A stretch of DNA of 64,000 nucleotides from Leisingera sp. M658 (GCF_025144145.1 NZ_CP083546.1:1194501-1258500); one strand, 5' to 3'; numbered from the stretch's first letter, positions 7,585-17,010 are shown. Notes: generated by a model from the sequence alone, not told the origin. Numbers and translations are program-made.

Positions 7585-9096
7585 TCAGCAGTCTGATTGC
7601 AGCAACTTCCGAACCACGTCCTTGAAGTTAGCCTCAAACTCGCCTCTTTGCTCTTCATTCTTGATAACAGAGGAAACTGACAGCATCCTCGGACAATCTG
7701 ACTCAAAATATGCCTCTCGAATAGGCCTCAGCTTTTTATCAGGTATCTTGCCCCGGTTCGTGTCCGGGTAGAATCGGTATCCAGGAGATCCGTCAGCTTT
7801 CACAACGTCCTGCGAACTAGCTCCAACGAATGCTTTGGAAAAAAAGACAACTTTCGTTCCAGTCGGTATCAGTGAATTGAGGAATTCGGCGTTGTCCCAA
7901 TACCGCTCATACCAACCTACTTCATCTTCAGCTCCCTCTTGGAAGCAAGAATAGTGCAATACCAGAATTGAAGGTTCTGAATTACCTGAAGGCCAAAGGT
8001 AATCTAAATATGGATCGCGCCAATCTTCCGGTAATACCCTAGAAAACCTCACTCTGGATGAATTTGAACCGGAAAGGTCGCTCAGATATTCCTGCATTAG
8101 TGCATACTCGTGGTCCGCATAAAAGTCCGTGCTGCATTGAACCAACACGACATCTCCCGGCCTCTCAGCTTCTAGTTCTTGGCCAAGATCAGGAAAAGCA
8201 TCCAAGTACCAACTGATCAGCAACGATTGACCCAGCCAACCATCTGCAGGCTTGACAATATAGTTGTGCGCTCCCCACAACGGATTAGTGCGATTACAAA
8301 GAACCAGTGCATCACGTTCTTCTACCACAATTTTTCCGAAACCTAACGCCTCAGTCGGAAGTGTTTCATACGCACAATAGCTCTTAATAGTTTCCAGATA
8401 TCCACTTGCCCTCCAACCTTTCCGCAAATCGTGCAGGAAAGAACTTGAAACCGCCTCGGGCACGCCTTCGTCATTGAGCCTGTATTGAAGTTGAAACTCG
8501 CGCTTTAAGTCATCAAGTGATTGGCTGCTTGATAGTATCGATAGCCAGTTTGCAAGCTGACTTCCGCCGGTTGGGGTGGCGAAAGTAAAAAGGGCCTTGG
8601 TGCGTTGCGCCAGTTCCTCGTCCTCGAGCAATGCTTGTCTGACGATTAGCCCACCCATACTGTGAGCGACGAACAAAACGTCTTGGTATCTATCGGCACC
8701 GTTCCCGTCTTTGCTCAGTGCTTTGTTTTCTCGAATCTCAGCCGCAAATCCCGAAGCCAACTCAGTGATATCGGGGCTTTGCCCCCACTTCGTCGAAAAG
8801 TAATCTGACACGAAGATGTCGGCATCCTTAAACAAACCGTCGCTTGCAATGAGTTCAGGCCAGGTGACCTGCTGCCCTTCGATGACGCCGTCCCAAGTCT
8901 CCTTGCCGCTTCCGTCAATTCCGTGAACGAAGACGATTAGCTTTGACGAAGAGGCCTCTAATCTGATCCAGCAGCTCTCCGCATAACTGTTGTCAATGCA
9001 CCTTTCTGCAAAGGCGGCAGCTGAAGTAGAAAGAAAAACAGTGCCTAATGCAAACTGAACGATAACACCAATTATCACTTTAAGCTTGAGCGCCAT
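7585..9096 (-). CDS. Secreted lipase-like alpha/beta hydrolase
   Basis: A 503-residue protein with an N-terminal Sec-type signal (hydrophobic residues 7-29, cleavage plausible after AAAFA). The alpha/beta-hydrolase N-terminal half shows an oxyanion-hole HG (FVHGIDG, residues 56-62) and a nucleophile elbow AHSMGG at 144-149, giving Ser146. This resembles the DUF676/PGAP1-like lipase group. The C-terminal 230 residues are not recognised. GC content is lower than in core neighbours, and the gene sits at the downstream end of the phage tail module, so it may be island cargo. Substrate is unknown. Confidence 0.65.
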   Translation of the reverse strand: MALKLKVIIGVIVQFALGTVFLSTSAAAFAERCIDNSYAESCWIRLEASSSKLIVFVHGIDGSGKETWDGVIEGQQVTWPELIASDGLFKDADIFVSDYFSTKWGQSPDITELASGFAAEIRENKALSKDGNGADRYQDVLFVAHSMGGLIVRQALLEDEELAQRTKALFTFATPTGGSQLANWLSILSSSQSLDDLKREFQLQYRLNDEGVPEAVSSSFLHDLRKGWRASGYLETIKSYCAYETLPTEALGFGKIVVEERDALVLCNRTNPLWGAHNYIVKPADGWLGQSLLISWYLDAFPDLGQELEAERPGDVVLVQCSTDFYADHEYALMQEYLSDLSGSNSSRVRFSRVLPEDWRDPYLDYLWPSGNSEPSILVLHYSCFQEGAEDEVGWYERYWDNAEFLNSLIPTGTKVVFFSKAFVGASSQDVVKADGSPGYRFYPDTNRGKIPDKKLRPIREAYFESDCPRMLSVSSVIKNEEQRGEFEANFKDVVRKLLQSDC

Positions 9097-9348
9097 CTTT
9101 TACACCTACAAACTGCTGAAGACGTCAATATATGCTCCATGGTAGCCACGCGCTCGCAACAACGCAACAAGCGTGAAAGGGGCTCCTCTCGCTCGCTTGT
9201 GTCGTTGGACACCAAGGACCGCTTCATCGGCATTCTATCAGTTCGTGCAGAACGCAGAACCTGACAAAGTGGGCTCATTGCAACCCTTCTCTGCATGAAG
9301 GATCAAAGACTGGTTTAAGGTTCCTACTGGGAAAGGGGGAGCCCCGGA

Positions 9349-10281
9349 CTAAGCCGGGAACTCCTTCTTCAATTCGAGATACGCGCGTGCTGCAGCCATT
9401 GGGACCACCCCGTTACCGGCTGCAGCGGATCGGTCCACCCCGCAGGCCAGCCCATTATCCAGTCGGTGAAGGCAGGGTTCTGCTGCAGCAGGGCCGCCCC
9501 CTTCGAGTGCGCGTCCCCAGCCAGCAAGGTCACCAGGCATCGGGGGGAAGAGGCCAGCGGCCCCGGCGTCCAGCCGGTGGCCTTCATCAGATCCCACATC
9601 ACCGTCCAGCACAGCCCCGCTGTTCTTAGCGAGACCTGGCCCCCGGCCGGTTTCTGATCCGCCACAAACAGGAAGCTGCCGGGCCCCATCCGGATCAAGG
9701 TCCGGTTGCCGCCCTGCTTGTACGTCGGCGTGGGCCAGAATGAAGAGCCTTTGCCTGATATGAGACCCGCCGACTTCAGCCGCCGATTGCACGCGCGCTG
9801 CAACCCGGTAGCCCATGCCTTGAAGGTCGCCGACGACGTCCTGCAGGCCAAGGGTGAGATGGCCGGCGACGTTCTCAAAGAAGCACCATTCCGGCTGCAC
9901 TTCGCTGATAATGCGGGCGGCGTCCGGCCAGAGGTGCCGGGGGTCCTGGTCGCCCTTGCGGTCTCCGCAGAAGGTAAAGGGCTGGCAGGGATAACCGGCA
10001 GAGAGGAGATGAACGCGGCCGCGCCACGGTTTGCCGTCGAAGGATTTGATATCGTCCCAGACAGGAGCCGCAGCCAGGGACGTGTCCGCCATCCGCGCCA
10101 CGAGAGCGGCCGCGGAGAAACTGTTCCGCTCGACATAACACACAGTTCGGTATCCGGGTTCAGCGAGGTGAAGGCCAAGGTCAAGTCCTCCGACACCGGC
10201 GCAAAGGCTGATGCCGAGAAGGCCGTTAGATCGGTTGGGGGTACAAAGAGCCACACTGTGGGTCCTTTCCATCGCGCTCAT
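9349..10281 (-). CDS. C5 cytosine DNA methyltransferase, phage-associated
   Basis: A 310-residue enzyme that should transfer methyl from S-adenosylmethionine to cytosine C5 in DNA. The motifs are in canonical order: motif I SLCAGVGGLDLGL (about 25-37), motif IV GYPCQP with catalytic Cys99, motif VI ENV (136-138), motif VIII RQRLF (176-180) and motif X GNGVVPM near the C-terminus. The target recognition region is short. No restriction endonuclease gene is nearby. The 5' end overlaps the com-like gene by 56 bases in another frame, which resembles the com-mom arrangement of Mu-like phages. It could protect phage DNA or alter expression. Confidence 0.87.
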   Translation of the reverse strand: MSAMERTHSVALCTPNRSNGLLGISLCAGVGGLDLGLHLAEPGYRTVCYVERNSFSAAALVARMADTSLAAAPVWDDIKSFDGKPWRGRVHLLSAGYPCQPFTFCGDRKGDQDPRHLWPDAARIISEVQPEWCFFENVAGHLTLGLQDVVGDLQGMGYRVAARVQSAAEVGGSHIRQRLFILAHADVQAGRQPDLDPDGARQLPVCGGSETGRGPGLAKNSGAVLDGDVGSDEGHRLDAGAAGLFPPMPGDLAGWGRALEGGGPAAAEPCLHRLDNGLACGVDRSAAAGNGVVPMAAARAYLELKKEFPA

Positions 10282-10441
10282 TGGATTGATCCGGGCGCTT
10301 TGGTGAAGGGCTCTGCGGCCTCAGGGAATTATGTGCCTTGCATCTTGGGCACTTGATGGCGAGCGTGCCGCTGAGGGCGCCAGGCTCAATTTTGAATAAC
10401 AATCTGCGGCATTCACCGCAACGCTGGTCTTGCAGCTTCAA
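10226..10441 (-). CDS. Com-like zinc-finger regulator
   Basis: A 71-residue protein like Mu Com, which binds RNA and activates translation of the DNA-modification gene mom. Two CxxC pairs (CGEC at 8-11, CPRC at 31-34) with LAIKCPRCKAHNSLR form the zinc finger; the tail is basic and disordered. The frame begins with TTG at 10441, with GGAG about 9 bases upstream; no ATG precedes the first Cys pair. Its end overlaps the start of the methyltransferase gene, so control of that gene, in place of mom, is the natural inference. Confidence 0.75.
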   Translation of the reverse strand: MKLQDQRCGECRRLLFKIEPGALSGTLAIKCPRCKAHNSLRPQSPSPKRPDQSNERDGKDPQCGSLYPQPI

Positions 10442-10562
10442 GTGGAATCACTCCAAAGAGGCCGGGTCCTCGAGGACAGGGAGCGGCCAAGAGTGTTGTG
10501 TGGTCGGCGGGGTCAGGTGTGAGAACGTTGGCCCCGAGTTTGGGGGGTGATGGTACACCCCC

Positions 10563-10582
10563 CGGCCTCCCGTTACCGGGAG
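10563..10582. repeat. Inverted repeat, possible weak terminator
   Basis: GCCTCCCG-TTAC-CGGGAGGC, 10 bases beyond the stop of the DUF4376-like gene. No T run follows on the minus strand, so termination is uncertain; it may just separate the tail genes from com. Confidence 0.4.
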
Positions 10583-10592
10583 GCGGGTTGTT

Positions 10593-11015
10593 TCAGGCTT
10601 CAGCCGCAGGGGCGGCCATGGCGGCATCAAAAGCAGCCCGCACATCAAACGCGGCCAGATCCGCATCGCTGAGTGCGGCGATCTGCGCCTCCACGGCTTC
10701 TTCCGCATCAAAGCAGCTCTGCACATGGGCCGCGACGGCCGCGGTGATCTGCTCCAGGTCTGCGCGTTTCAGCTTGATCCAGCCGTCGGGGGCCTTCCAG
10801 GAGAACGGCTCGCTCTTGATGCCCAGTTGCAGAGCAAACAGCGCCTCAGTGAGGTCTTCGCGGGTTGTGCGGTCGGTGCGGGCGTGGAACCCGCTGGGCA
10901 GCGTGATGCCGCCGTTTTGGATCTGCCACCGGGTTCCGGCCAGATCGGCCAGGAGCGCCGCGCGGGCCGCCGCTGCGACCTGCTCAGCCGTGGTGATTTT
11001 CAGGGAGAACGTCAT
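10593..11015 (-). CDS. DUF4376-like phage protein
   Basis: A 140-residue protein with the DUF4376 pattern seen downstream of tail-fibre genes: RWQIQNGGITLPSGFHARTDRTTREDL, then WKAPDGWIKLKRADLEQITAAVAAHVQSCFDAE and an alanine-rich helical end. The role is thought to be accessory to tail fibres, but is unproven. Its ATG overlaps the stop of the preceding gene by four bases. A short promoterless gap and an inverted repeat separate it from com. Confidence 0.7.
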   Translation of the reverse strand: MTFSLKITTAEQVAAAARAALLADLAGTRWQIQNGGITLPSGFHARTDRTTREDLTEALFALQLGIKSEPFSWKAPDGWIKLKRADLEQITAAVAAHVQSCFDAEEAVEAQIAALSDADLAAFDVRAAFDAAMAAPAAEA

Positions 11016-11344
11016 GCTTTGGCCTCGCTGGTCTGGGGTTTGCGGACAATCGGGTCAGGCACGGGGCCGCTGGCGACGGTGAACGTCGGCGGAACAGCAG
11101 GCTGGTCCGGCTCTGCGGTTACCTTGAAAAAGAACCACCGCAGCTGAACATGCAGCTCCCCATTGATCCGCTCGATGCGCCCTATGAACGGATGGTTTTC
11201 GCCTTCTGGTTCTGCAAAGCCGCCATCGGGCACATCGGACAGATCAAAGGACACGCCGCCCACAGTGATCACATCGCCGCTCACGCTGGCGGTGGTTTCA
11301 GGCTGGCCGGGCAGACCGGCCACGCAGATGCAAGTTACTTTCAT
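11012..11344 (-). CDS. Small phage tail-module protein (hypothetical)
   Basis: A 110-residue protein of no recognised family. It is rich in beta-type sequence (VSGDVITVGGVSFDLSDVPDGG) and contains a Phe-rich strand (LRWFFFKVT). Such small proteins commonly lie between the tail fibre and DUF4376 genes in Rhodobacteraceae prophages. The ATG at 11344 is chosen because it starts 11 bases after the tail-fibre stop; the open frame beyond it runs back into that gene. Translational coupling to the next gene (ATGA) supports it being real. Confidence 0.6.
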   Translation of the reverse strand: MKVTCICVAGLPGQPETTASVSGDVITVGGVSFDLSDVPDGGFAEPEGENHPFIGRIERINGELHVQLRWFFFKVTAEPDQPAVPPTFTVASGPVPDPIVRKPQTSEAKA

Positions 11345-11355
11345 GATGATCCCCT

Positions 11356-12417
11356 TTAATACCAGCGGCCTTCGGCCCTGAGGCTGCAAGGCGTTGCAGT
11401 TCGCACGCCAGCAGTGTCGTGTGCGTTCCAGGACACGGCCAAAACAGACGGCGCCCGTGCGCCACCAATGATGGCATTTGCAGAGGACCGGGCAGTGATA
11501 TGAACGGTAAGATTTGTCGTCGTAGAGAAAGCTGCCGGGAAGTCCCAAACAGAGTCAGCGCCACTGTCCGCAGTGATGGCCTTAGTGCAGATCTGCGTCC
11601 CATCGGGGAAGCGCACATACTCGCCATTAGGGCCGCTGCCACGATCCGGATCCATCCGCCGCCAAGCCTCGAAGGAGACCGGACCCGCCCCGTCCTGAAC
11701 GCGGATCCACATCTCGCCGTTGTTGCCGAACGCAATCTGAACCATGCCACCGGCAGCACTGCTGGGGATCCGGTTCAGATGCATCACCACGCCCGCGGTG
11801 CTGGGCGCATCGGTGTGCGTGCTGGCATACCGGTAAAGGCCGGTGACAGTGATCGCCGAAAGCTCTGTGCCCGCAGCCAAGTTTGCCGATCCATTGGCGG
11901 CATCGTGACCCCAGCCGAAAGCGCCGGCAGTCAACAGCTTTCCAATTGCCGCATCGAGCCAATGGTCCTGCACCGCCGCGCCGCTGGCCTTGCTATCCTT
12001 GAGGCGGAGCTGCCAATCGCCCCCGGCTTTCAGCGCCACCTCATTGCTGGACGGCCAGCCGAGGCCGGTGTCTTCATCGCCCAGCTTGACCACATCGGTG
12101 CTGAATTTGCCCTGTCCGGGGCCGTCTGCAATCGCCTGGAACGTGCCGGTCAGCGCCTGCACGCTGGCCACCACATCATGCGCCAGCGACATAGTGGGGA
12201 ACAGCGCATAGATCTGCCCGGCCGCCGTGGCGCCCTGGTAGGCGGGGGTGATTGTCAGGAGCGTGCCGCTGCTGACCGCCAGCACCTCATAGACCCGCCC
12301 GTCCGGGCCGACAAAGCCCCAGCCCGCCTGCGCGCTGCCAAAGAAGCTGGTGCCGGTTCCGGTGACGATTGCGCTGCCGTTCACAACGCTGACTGTTCCT
12401 GCCTTTGGCCATGCCAT
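11356..12417 (-). CDS. Phage tail fibre protein
   Basis: A 353-residue structural protein. The N-terminal 75 residues (MAWPKAGTVSVVNGSAIVTGTGTSFF...) match the head-binding-like domain of Rhodobacteraceae tail fibres. A middle segment (DWQLRLKDSKASGAAVQDHWLDA) follows, then a pyocin-knob-like stretch ending in FGNNGEMWIRVQDGAGPVSFEAWRRM. The C-terminal part is a small beta domain likely to contact the host. It sits 13 bases downstream of the large tail-tip gene in the same operon. Confidence 0.75.
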   Translation of the reverse strand: MAWPKAGTVSVVNGSAIVTGTGTSFFGSAQAGWGFVGPDGRVYEVLAVSSGTLLTITPAYQGATAAGQIYALFPTMSLAHDVVASVQALTGTFQAIADGPGQGKFSTDVVKLGDEDTGLGWPSSNEVALKAGGDWQLRLKDSKASGAAVQDHWLDAAIGKLLTAGAFGWGHDAANGSANLAAGTELSAITVTGLYRYASTHTDAPSTAGVVMHLNRIPSSAAGGMVQIAFGNNGEMWIRVQDGAGPVSFEAWRRMDPDRGSGPNGEYVRFPDGTQICTKAITADSGADSVWDFPAAFSTTTNLTVHITARSSANAIIGGARAPSVLAVSWNAHDTAGVRTATPCSLRAEGRWY

Positions 12418-12430
12418 AGGGCTGCTCTCC

Positions 12431-15400
12431 TTATGTTACCTGGAACACTGTCCATTCGATTTTCGGGTTGTTGAAATAGACGCCGCCCTGGGCCTCCAGA
12501 TCGATTGCCAGGAACACCCGCTGATCGCTGCCGCTGGCCCAATGCGGATCCACCAGGGCGGAAGGGTCCTTGCTCCAAGACGCTGCCGGAGCGGGGTTGG
12601 CGCCGCCGAAACCATTCCAGCGCGCCCCTGGCTGGATCGATGTATTGAGGGTCCAGAATGTGTTGTTGGGGTCCATGCCGCCCGGTGCGGTGCCGGTGGT
12701 GGTGACCGATGCGGCAGCGGCCAGGGCAAACCGCTGCGCCTGCCAGACGTCCAGTTTGCCGACCCGGATGCCGGTATTCACAAAGGCCCAGCGGGCGCCG
12801 TTGCCAACCGCCCCCGAAACCGTGAACGAGCCTTGCGCCAGGACCATGGGCCGGGACAGAACCACCCCCGCCGCCTTGATCCGCCCGGTGTCAAAGTTGA
12901 TCTTTATTCCAGCGGTCGGAATGCCGTTGCCGTCTTGTGCGTAATCGTCGCTCTTGATCACATCCGCGATTTCAGCGCGCCCGATGGATGCCGCCCCAAG
13001 GAAGGCATTTTCCATGTAGGCACCCGCCGGATACACACGGCCATTGATCGTGCGCTCCTGAGTGTAGAGCGTGAACGGCACAGTTTCGTTTGACCCGTCC
13101 GGCGAGACAATTGCGAACATGTCAGCCTGAAACGCAATCCGCGCAATCGGCGCGTCGTCCTCGTCGAGTTCAGACCGCACCACCATGCCCGCCACATGGC
13201 CGTTGTTGTCGATGCGCAGGGTGTATTCGCCCATCACGCCGTCCACAGTGTTGGCGGTCGTTTCGATGGTGGTCTTTTTGCCCTCGAACTCGCTCGCTAG
13301 CGCCATGTGCGCCTGCACCAGTGCCGAGGTGCTGGACACATCCACCGTGTTCAACTGAGTGATTTCCCCACGAGCCGCCACCAGCCCCGTATCAGGATCG
13401 TTGACGGTGCCCTCCAGGTTGAGGTGGGATTGCACCAGCGCCGAGCCGCTGGACACATCCACCGTGTTCAGCTGGGTGATCTCCCCGTGAGCCGCTGCCA
13501 GCCCCGTATCAGGATCGTTGACCGTTCCCTCCAGGTTGAGGTGGGACTGCACCAGCGCCGAGGTGCTGGACACATCCACAGTGTTCATCTGGGTGATCTC
13601 CCCGTGCGCCGCCGCCAGCCCCGTATCAGGATCGTTGACGGCGCCCTCCAGATTGAGGTGGGACTGCACCAGCGCCGAGGTACTGGAAACGTCCACTTTG
13701 TTCACCTGAGTGAGGTCGCCCTCTGCGCTTTCCACCCGTCCGCTCAACTGCTCATAGGACTGAGACAGGGCAGAGGTCGCATCTGCGCGCACCAGCTTTT
13801 CTGATTCAATCAGCGCCACGCTGTTTTCAATCGCCACACCAAGGCTTGCAGTGATGGCCGCTGTTGCGCTGCGGTCATCATCCACCCGCGCCCGGATGTC
13901 CTGAGTGGCATAGGCAATCTGGGTTTTCAGGGCTTCGCGCTGTTCATAAGCCAGCAGCAATTGCTCCAGGGTGGCAACATCCTGCAGCGCCATCTGATCA
14001 TGCAGGTTGCGCACGTCGCTCACCGACTGGGTGATTGCCGGGCCGTCCAGGGTGCTGATCTGCACCTCTGCCGAGGACAGGCGGCTTTCGGCGGCGTCAA
14101 AATCCGCCTGATCCACCTTCAGGGTGATGGCCTCTTGTGCAGCGTCGATATCCACTTCCGCCGAACTCAGGCGGGCGTCCATCCCGTCCACTTCGGTTTG
14201 CGTGGCCTTGAGGGCGATTGCCGCCTCCGCCGCGTCCAGATCCGCCTCAACCTGATTGACCCGCACCTGCAGCCCTTCAAACACCGGGAACTGGCTTGGA
14301 TCTGTCAGCGCAATAGAAACCTGCTGGTTGACGTAGGCCTCTGTGGCAGTCAGGGAAATGCGGGCTTCTGCGGCGGACAGCCGGATTTCCGCCTCGCTGA
14401 TCCGTTCCGCTTCCGCAACCACGCCATAGATCCGCACCGTGCCGGTGTCCGGGTCCTGATAAATCCCGGCGTCTGCCATGCGGGCGTCGATTTCAGACAG
14501 CCTGGTCAGCGCCCAAAGCACTTTATCCCCGATGACCCCCAGCGCTTCGGCAGCATGGAAACTCTGCACGTCGCGGATTTCCAGATCCCGCTTCACCGCG
14601 CCTTCCAGCGGCGCGATCTTGTCCAGGACAAGCTGGTCATCCAGCGCGGCAGCGGCGGCATTGGCATCATCGGAAATTGCCTGCCAGGTCTCATCGGCCA
14701 GCATGTCCGGCTGCAGCTTGAACGCGGGCGTGGTGACCGGCAGCCAGGCGGTCCACTTGGTGTCCCTGGTCTTTGAGATTGCCTTGCCGCGGGCCTCGTA
14801 TTCGGTGCCGCCCTGCATCGGCTCCAGGCGGAAGGTGCCCAGCTCCAGATCGGCGGTGCTGGCGCTGAAGCGCTCGTCGTCGCCGTCCTTGACCCGGACC
14901 TGGAAAGAAACGCCGTCCGCCGTGAAGGCAAGGGAAGGGGTCCAGACGGCGCGGATACCAACGCCGCGGACAATGCCGTTTGCGTCCTTGATTTCAATGC
15001 CGGAGACGCCAAAGCCCGGCACCCCGGCGTCCTGGGTGACGATGGGCGCGGTGACCTGCGGCAGGTCCGGGGTTTCCAGCGCCAGGTCCGGATCAAAATC
15101 GCTGTGGTCCCATTCCCGCAGGCTGACCGAAACATTCAGCTTCAGCAGGTCAAAGGCCATTTCAGTGATGGTGAAGGTCTTGCCTTCATAACCGTACCAG
15201 GCAGAAGTGAAACGGGTCTTCTGCAGAGGCCGCAGATTGGAATACTCCGGCGGCAGCGGCAGCCGGTGGGTACGGAAGCGGCGGTTTTCCTTCAGCAGCG
15301 CATTGCCGATCTGGCGCGCTTGCGGGGTGTTGAACACCATCGGCAGCTTCAGATCGAAGACACGCTCGCCGCCGTCTTCCGCTTCCCATTCCGGCCGGGT

Positions 15401-16609
15401 CAGCGTGACCGGCGCGGACGGGTTCCAAAGCGCATTGGGGGACGGATGGGTGATTGTGACGGCGTTGAAGGCTTTTTCCAGGCCGGGAAAAGGGTCATGC
15501 TTCCAGCCTTCAGAGACCAGCAGGTCGTCTTCGGTCAGATCGGCCGCATAGGTATCGACTGATCCCACCAGCGGATACCAATAGCCGCCCAGCTCGACAA
15601 TCTCGGCATTTGCGGCGGCAAAGATCTCCTCAAGGAAATCAGCCGGCGGTTCTTCAAAGCGGATCTCCATGCCGCCGCGGAACTGAGGCCGGTTGTTGCT
15701 GCCCACGCCCAGGTCGCAGGCGTCCAGTGCGGCCGCCCATTCGGTGTAAGGCATGTCCCCGGCCGGAAAGCCGCCGCCCCAGACAGAACCGCAGGGCAGG
15801 GTAATGCCGCGCATGACGGTATAGGCCATGGCCATCAGGTTCTCGGTGGGCTGCCAGGTGGTTTGATCGTCCCAGCGCTGAGGCCCGTTGCCCCCGGCGG
15901 TGCTGTCCTGGCGCACGTCATAAAAGCCCGGTCCGTTCAGCTCAAAGCGGACCTGCGGCCTGCCGTTCGGATATTGCTTGTCGCTGCGGTAGAAGGTCAG
16001 AACCGCATAGTTAAGGCCGGTCAGGATGTGGTCTTCGGTCCAGGACCGGTCCGGGTCCGCGCCATACAGCGCCACCAGGCGCGGATCTGCCGCCAGTTGG
16101 CTGCCGTCATAAAACCGGATCCAGCCGTATCCCCAGCCGTCATCCGCGACTTTGTTCAGGATCTGGTAGCCGACGTTCGGGTCCCAGTCGGTGCCGATCT
16201 CCGAGTATTCGCCGTCGATGATCAGGCGGCGCAGGCTTGCGCCGGGGAGGTCGCCCAGCTCAATCACATGGGTCAGATAAACCCGGTTGCCGCCATGGCT
16301 GTTCTGATAGACCAGATGGCCTGCAGTGGCGAAACGGCCAACAACCGAGCCTTGCGGGTCCGTCCCGCCGGTCGTGGTCGCCGAGGTCTGAATGCCGGGG
16401 CGGCGCTGTTTGCGCTGCTGGAACTTCTTCAGCAGCAGCGAAATGCCGGTGGAAACCAGCGTCCGCAGCGCAAAGGCCGCGATTGCATTGGCGGCAACAT
16501 AGGCCTTGAAGGCGGTGCCAAGTGCCACCAGGACAGCCCCGACCGAGGCGGCTTCGGCGGGCTGGCACAGCACCAGCAGGAGCAGCAGGGCATAAGACAG
16601 CAGCTTCAT
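12431..16609 (-). CDS. Large phage tail tip / host-specificity protein (J-like)
   Basis: A 1392-residue protein, the largest in the window. It begins with a hydrophobic stretch (residues 3-20) and a second weakly hydrophobic region to about residue 60. The J-like tail-tip body, rich in WYGY- and GGYW-type strands, extends to about residue 540. Fibronectin-like and long coiled-coil segments (alternating AEIRLSAAEARI and ALKATQTEV words) follow. A tandem-repeat stalk of 39-residue units lies at roughly residues 965-1100, then a DUF1983-like C-terminal domain. It likely forms the receptor-binding tail tip. The start overlaps the previous stop (ATGA). Confidence 0.8.
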   Translation of the reverse strand: MKLLSYALLLLLVLCQPAEAASVGAVLVALGTAFKAYVAANAIAAFALRTLVSTGISLLLKKFQQRKQRRPGIQTSATTTGGTDPQGSVVGRFATAGHLVYQNSHGGNRVYLTHVIELGDLPGASLRRLIIDGEYSEIGTDWDPNVGYQILNKVADDGWGYGWIRFYDGSQLAADPRLVALYGADPDRSWTEDHILTGLNYAVLTFYRSDKQYPNGRPQVRFELNGPGFYDVRQDSTAGGNGPQRWDDQTTWQPTENLMAMAYTVMRGITLPCGSVWGGGFPAGDMPYTEWAAALDACDLGVGSNNRPQFRGGMEIRFEEPPADFLEEIFAAANAEIVELGGYWYPLVGSVDTYAADLTEDDLLVSEGWKHDPFPGLEKAFNAVTITHPSPNALWNPSAPVTLTRPEWEAEDGGERVFDLKLPMVFNTPQARQIGNALLKENRRFRTHRLPLPPEYSNLRPLQKTRFTSAWYGYEGKTFTITEMAFDLLKLNVSVSLREWDHSDFDPDLALETPDLPQVTAPIVTQDAGVPGFGVSGIEIKDANGIVRGVGIRAVWTPSLAFTADGVSFQVRVKDGDDERFSASTADLELGTFRLEPMQGGTEYEARGKAISKTRDTKWTAWLPVTTPAFKLQPDMLADETWQAISDDANAAAAALDDQLVLDKIAPLEGAVKRDLEIRDVQSFHAAEALGVIGDKVLWALTRLSEIDARMADAGIYQDPDTGTVRIYGVVAEAERISEAEIRLSAAEARISLTATEAYVNQQVSIALTDPSQFPVFEGLQVRVNQVEADLDAAEAAIALKATQTEVDGMDARLSSAEVDIDAAQEAITLKVDQADFDAAESRLSSAEVQISTLDGPAITQSVSDVRNLHDQMALQDVATLEQLLLAYEQREALKTQIAYATQDIRARVDDDRSATAAITASLGVAIENSVALIESEKLVRADATSALSQSYEQLSGRVESAEGDLTQVNKVDVSSTSALVQSHLNLEGAVNDPDTGLAAAHGEITQMNTVDVSSTSALVQSHLNLEGTVNDPDTGLAAAHGEITQLNTVDVSSGSALVQSHLNLEGTVNDPDTGLVAARGEITQLNTVDVSSTSALVQAHMALASEFEGKKTTIETTANTVDGVMGEYTLRIDNNGHVAGMVVRSELDEDDAPIARIAFQADMFAIVSPDGSNETVPFTLYTQERTINGRVYPAGAYMENAFLGAASIGRAEIADVIKSDDYAQDGNGIPTAGIKINFDTGRIKAAGVVLSRPMVLAQGSFTVSGAVGNGARWAFVNTGIRVGKLDVWQAQRFALAAAASVTTTGTAPGGMDPNNTFWTLNTSIQPGARWNGFGGANPAPAASWSKDPSALVDPHWASGSDQRVFLAIDLEAQGGVYFNNPKIEWTVFQVT
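13302..13715 (-). repeat. 117-bp tandem repeat inside the tail-tip gene
   Basis: Unit boundaries recur at 13326, 13443, 13560 and 13677, exactly 117 bases (39 codons) apart, with partial units at both ends. Each encodes VDVSS-SALVQSHLNLEG-VNDPDTGL-AA-GEITQ. Units are near-identical at the DNA level, so length could change by recombination. Confidence 0.9.
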
Positions 16610-17010
16610 GGCCGGAACACCCGTTTCGCCCGGTCAAGGTGCAGGTAGTCCAGCCCTTTGAGGCCCAGAACATGGATCTGCGGGCCGCCGATGATCCCCA
16701 GCGCCGTGTGGCCGCCTTCGCTGATTGCGGCAATGTCGCCCGGCCGGGAACTGCCCCAGCCGTCGATTTCCGCCAAATGGGCCGCGGCCAGGTCGTCCAG
16801 ATCCCGGTAGCCGGCGCCCTTCAGCATGGCGCGGCCTTTATCAAGGCTGCGGTACTGGCCGCGCCAGGCGCTGGCCGGATCAACGCCCGTGCAGGCTTTC
16901 ACCCAGCCTGCCGCAAAGAACGCGCAGTCGAATTGCGACGGCTTCAGCACGCGCTTGGCGACCCGGATGTCGCTCAGATAATCCAGCAGGAGTTCCGCCC
17001 GGTTCTGCAT
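16606..17010 (-). CDS. DUF6950-like tail-associated cysteine peptidase
   Basis: About 134 residues, resembling DUF6950/NlpC-P60-type proteins that precede the tail-tip gene in many phages and may cleave peptidoglycan. The putative active-site Cys lies in QFDCAFFAAGWV. RPGDIAAISEGGHTALGI carries the second conserved block with a His. The start at 17010 overlaps the previous stop (TGATG) and has GGGGA five bases upstream; ATGs at 17022 and 17034 are alternatives. Confidence 0.7.
   Translation of the reverse strand: MQNRAELLLDYLSDIRVAKRVLKPSQFDCAFFAAGWVKACTGVDPASAWRGQYRSLDKGRAMLKGAGYRDLDDLAAAHLAEIDGWGSSRPGDIAAISEGGHTALGIIGGPQIHVLGLKGLDYLHLDRAKRVFRP

Noticed and set aside
13302-13715. Regular repeats suggesting a CRISPR array
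   Set aside because: The repeats are contiguous 117-bp coding units in one open frame, with no spacers of unrelated sequence and no cas genes.
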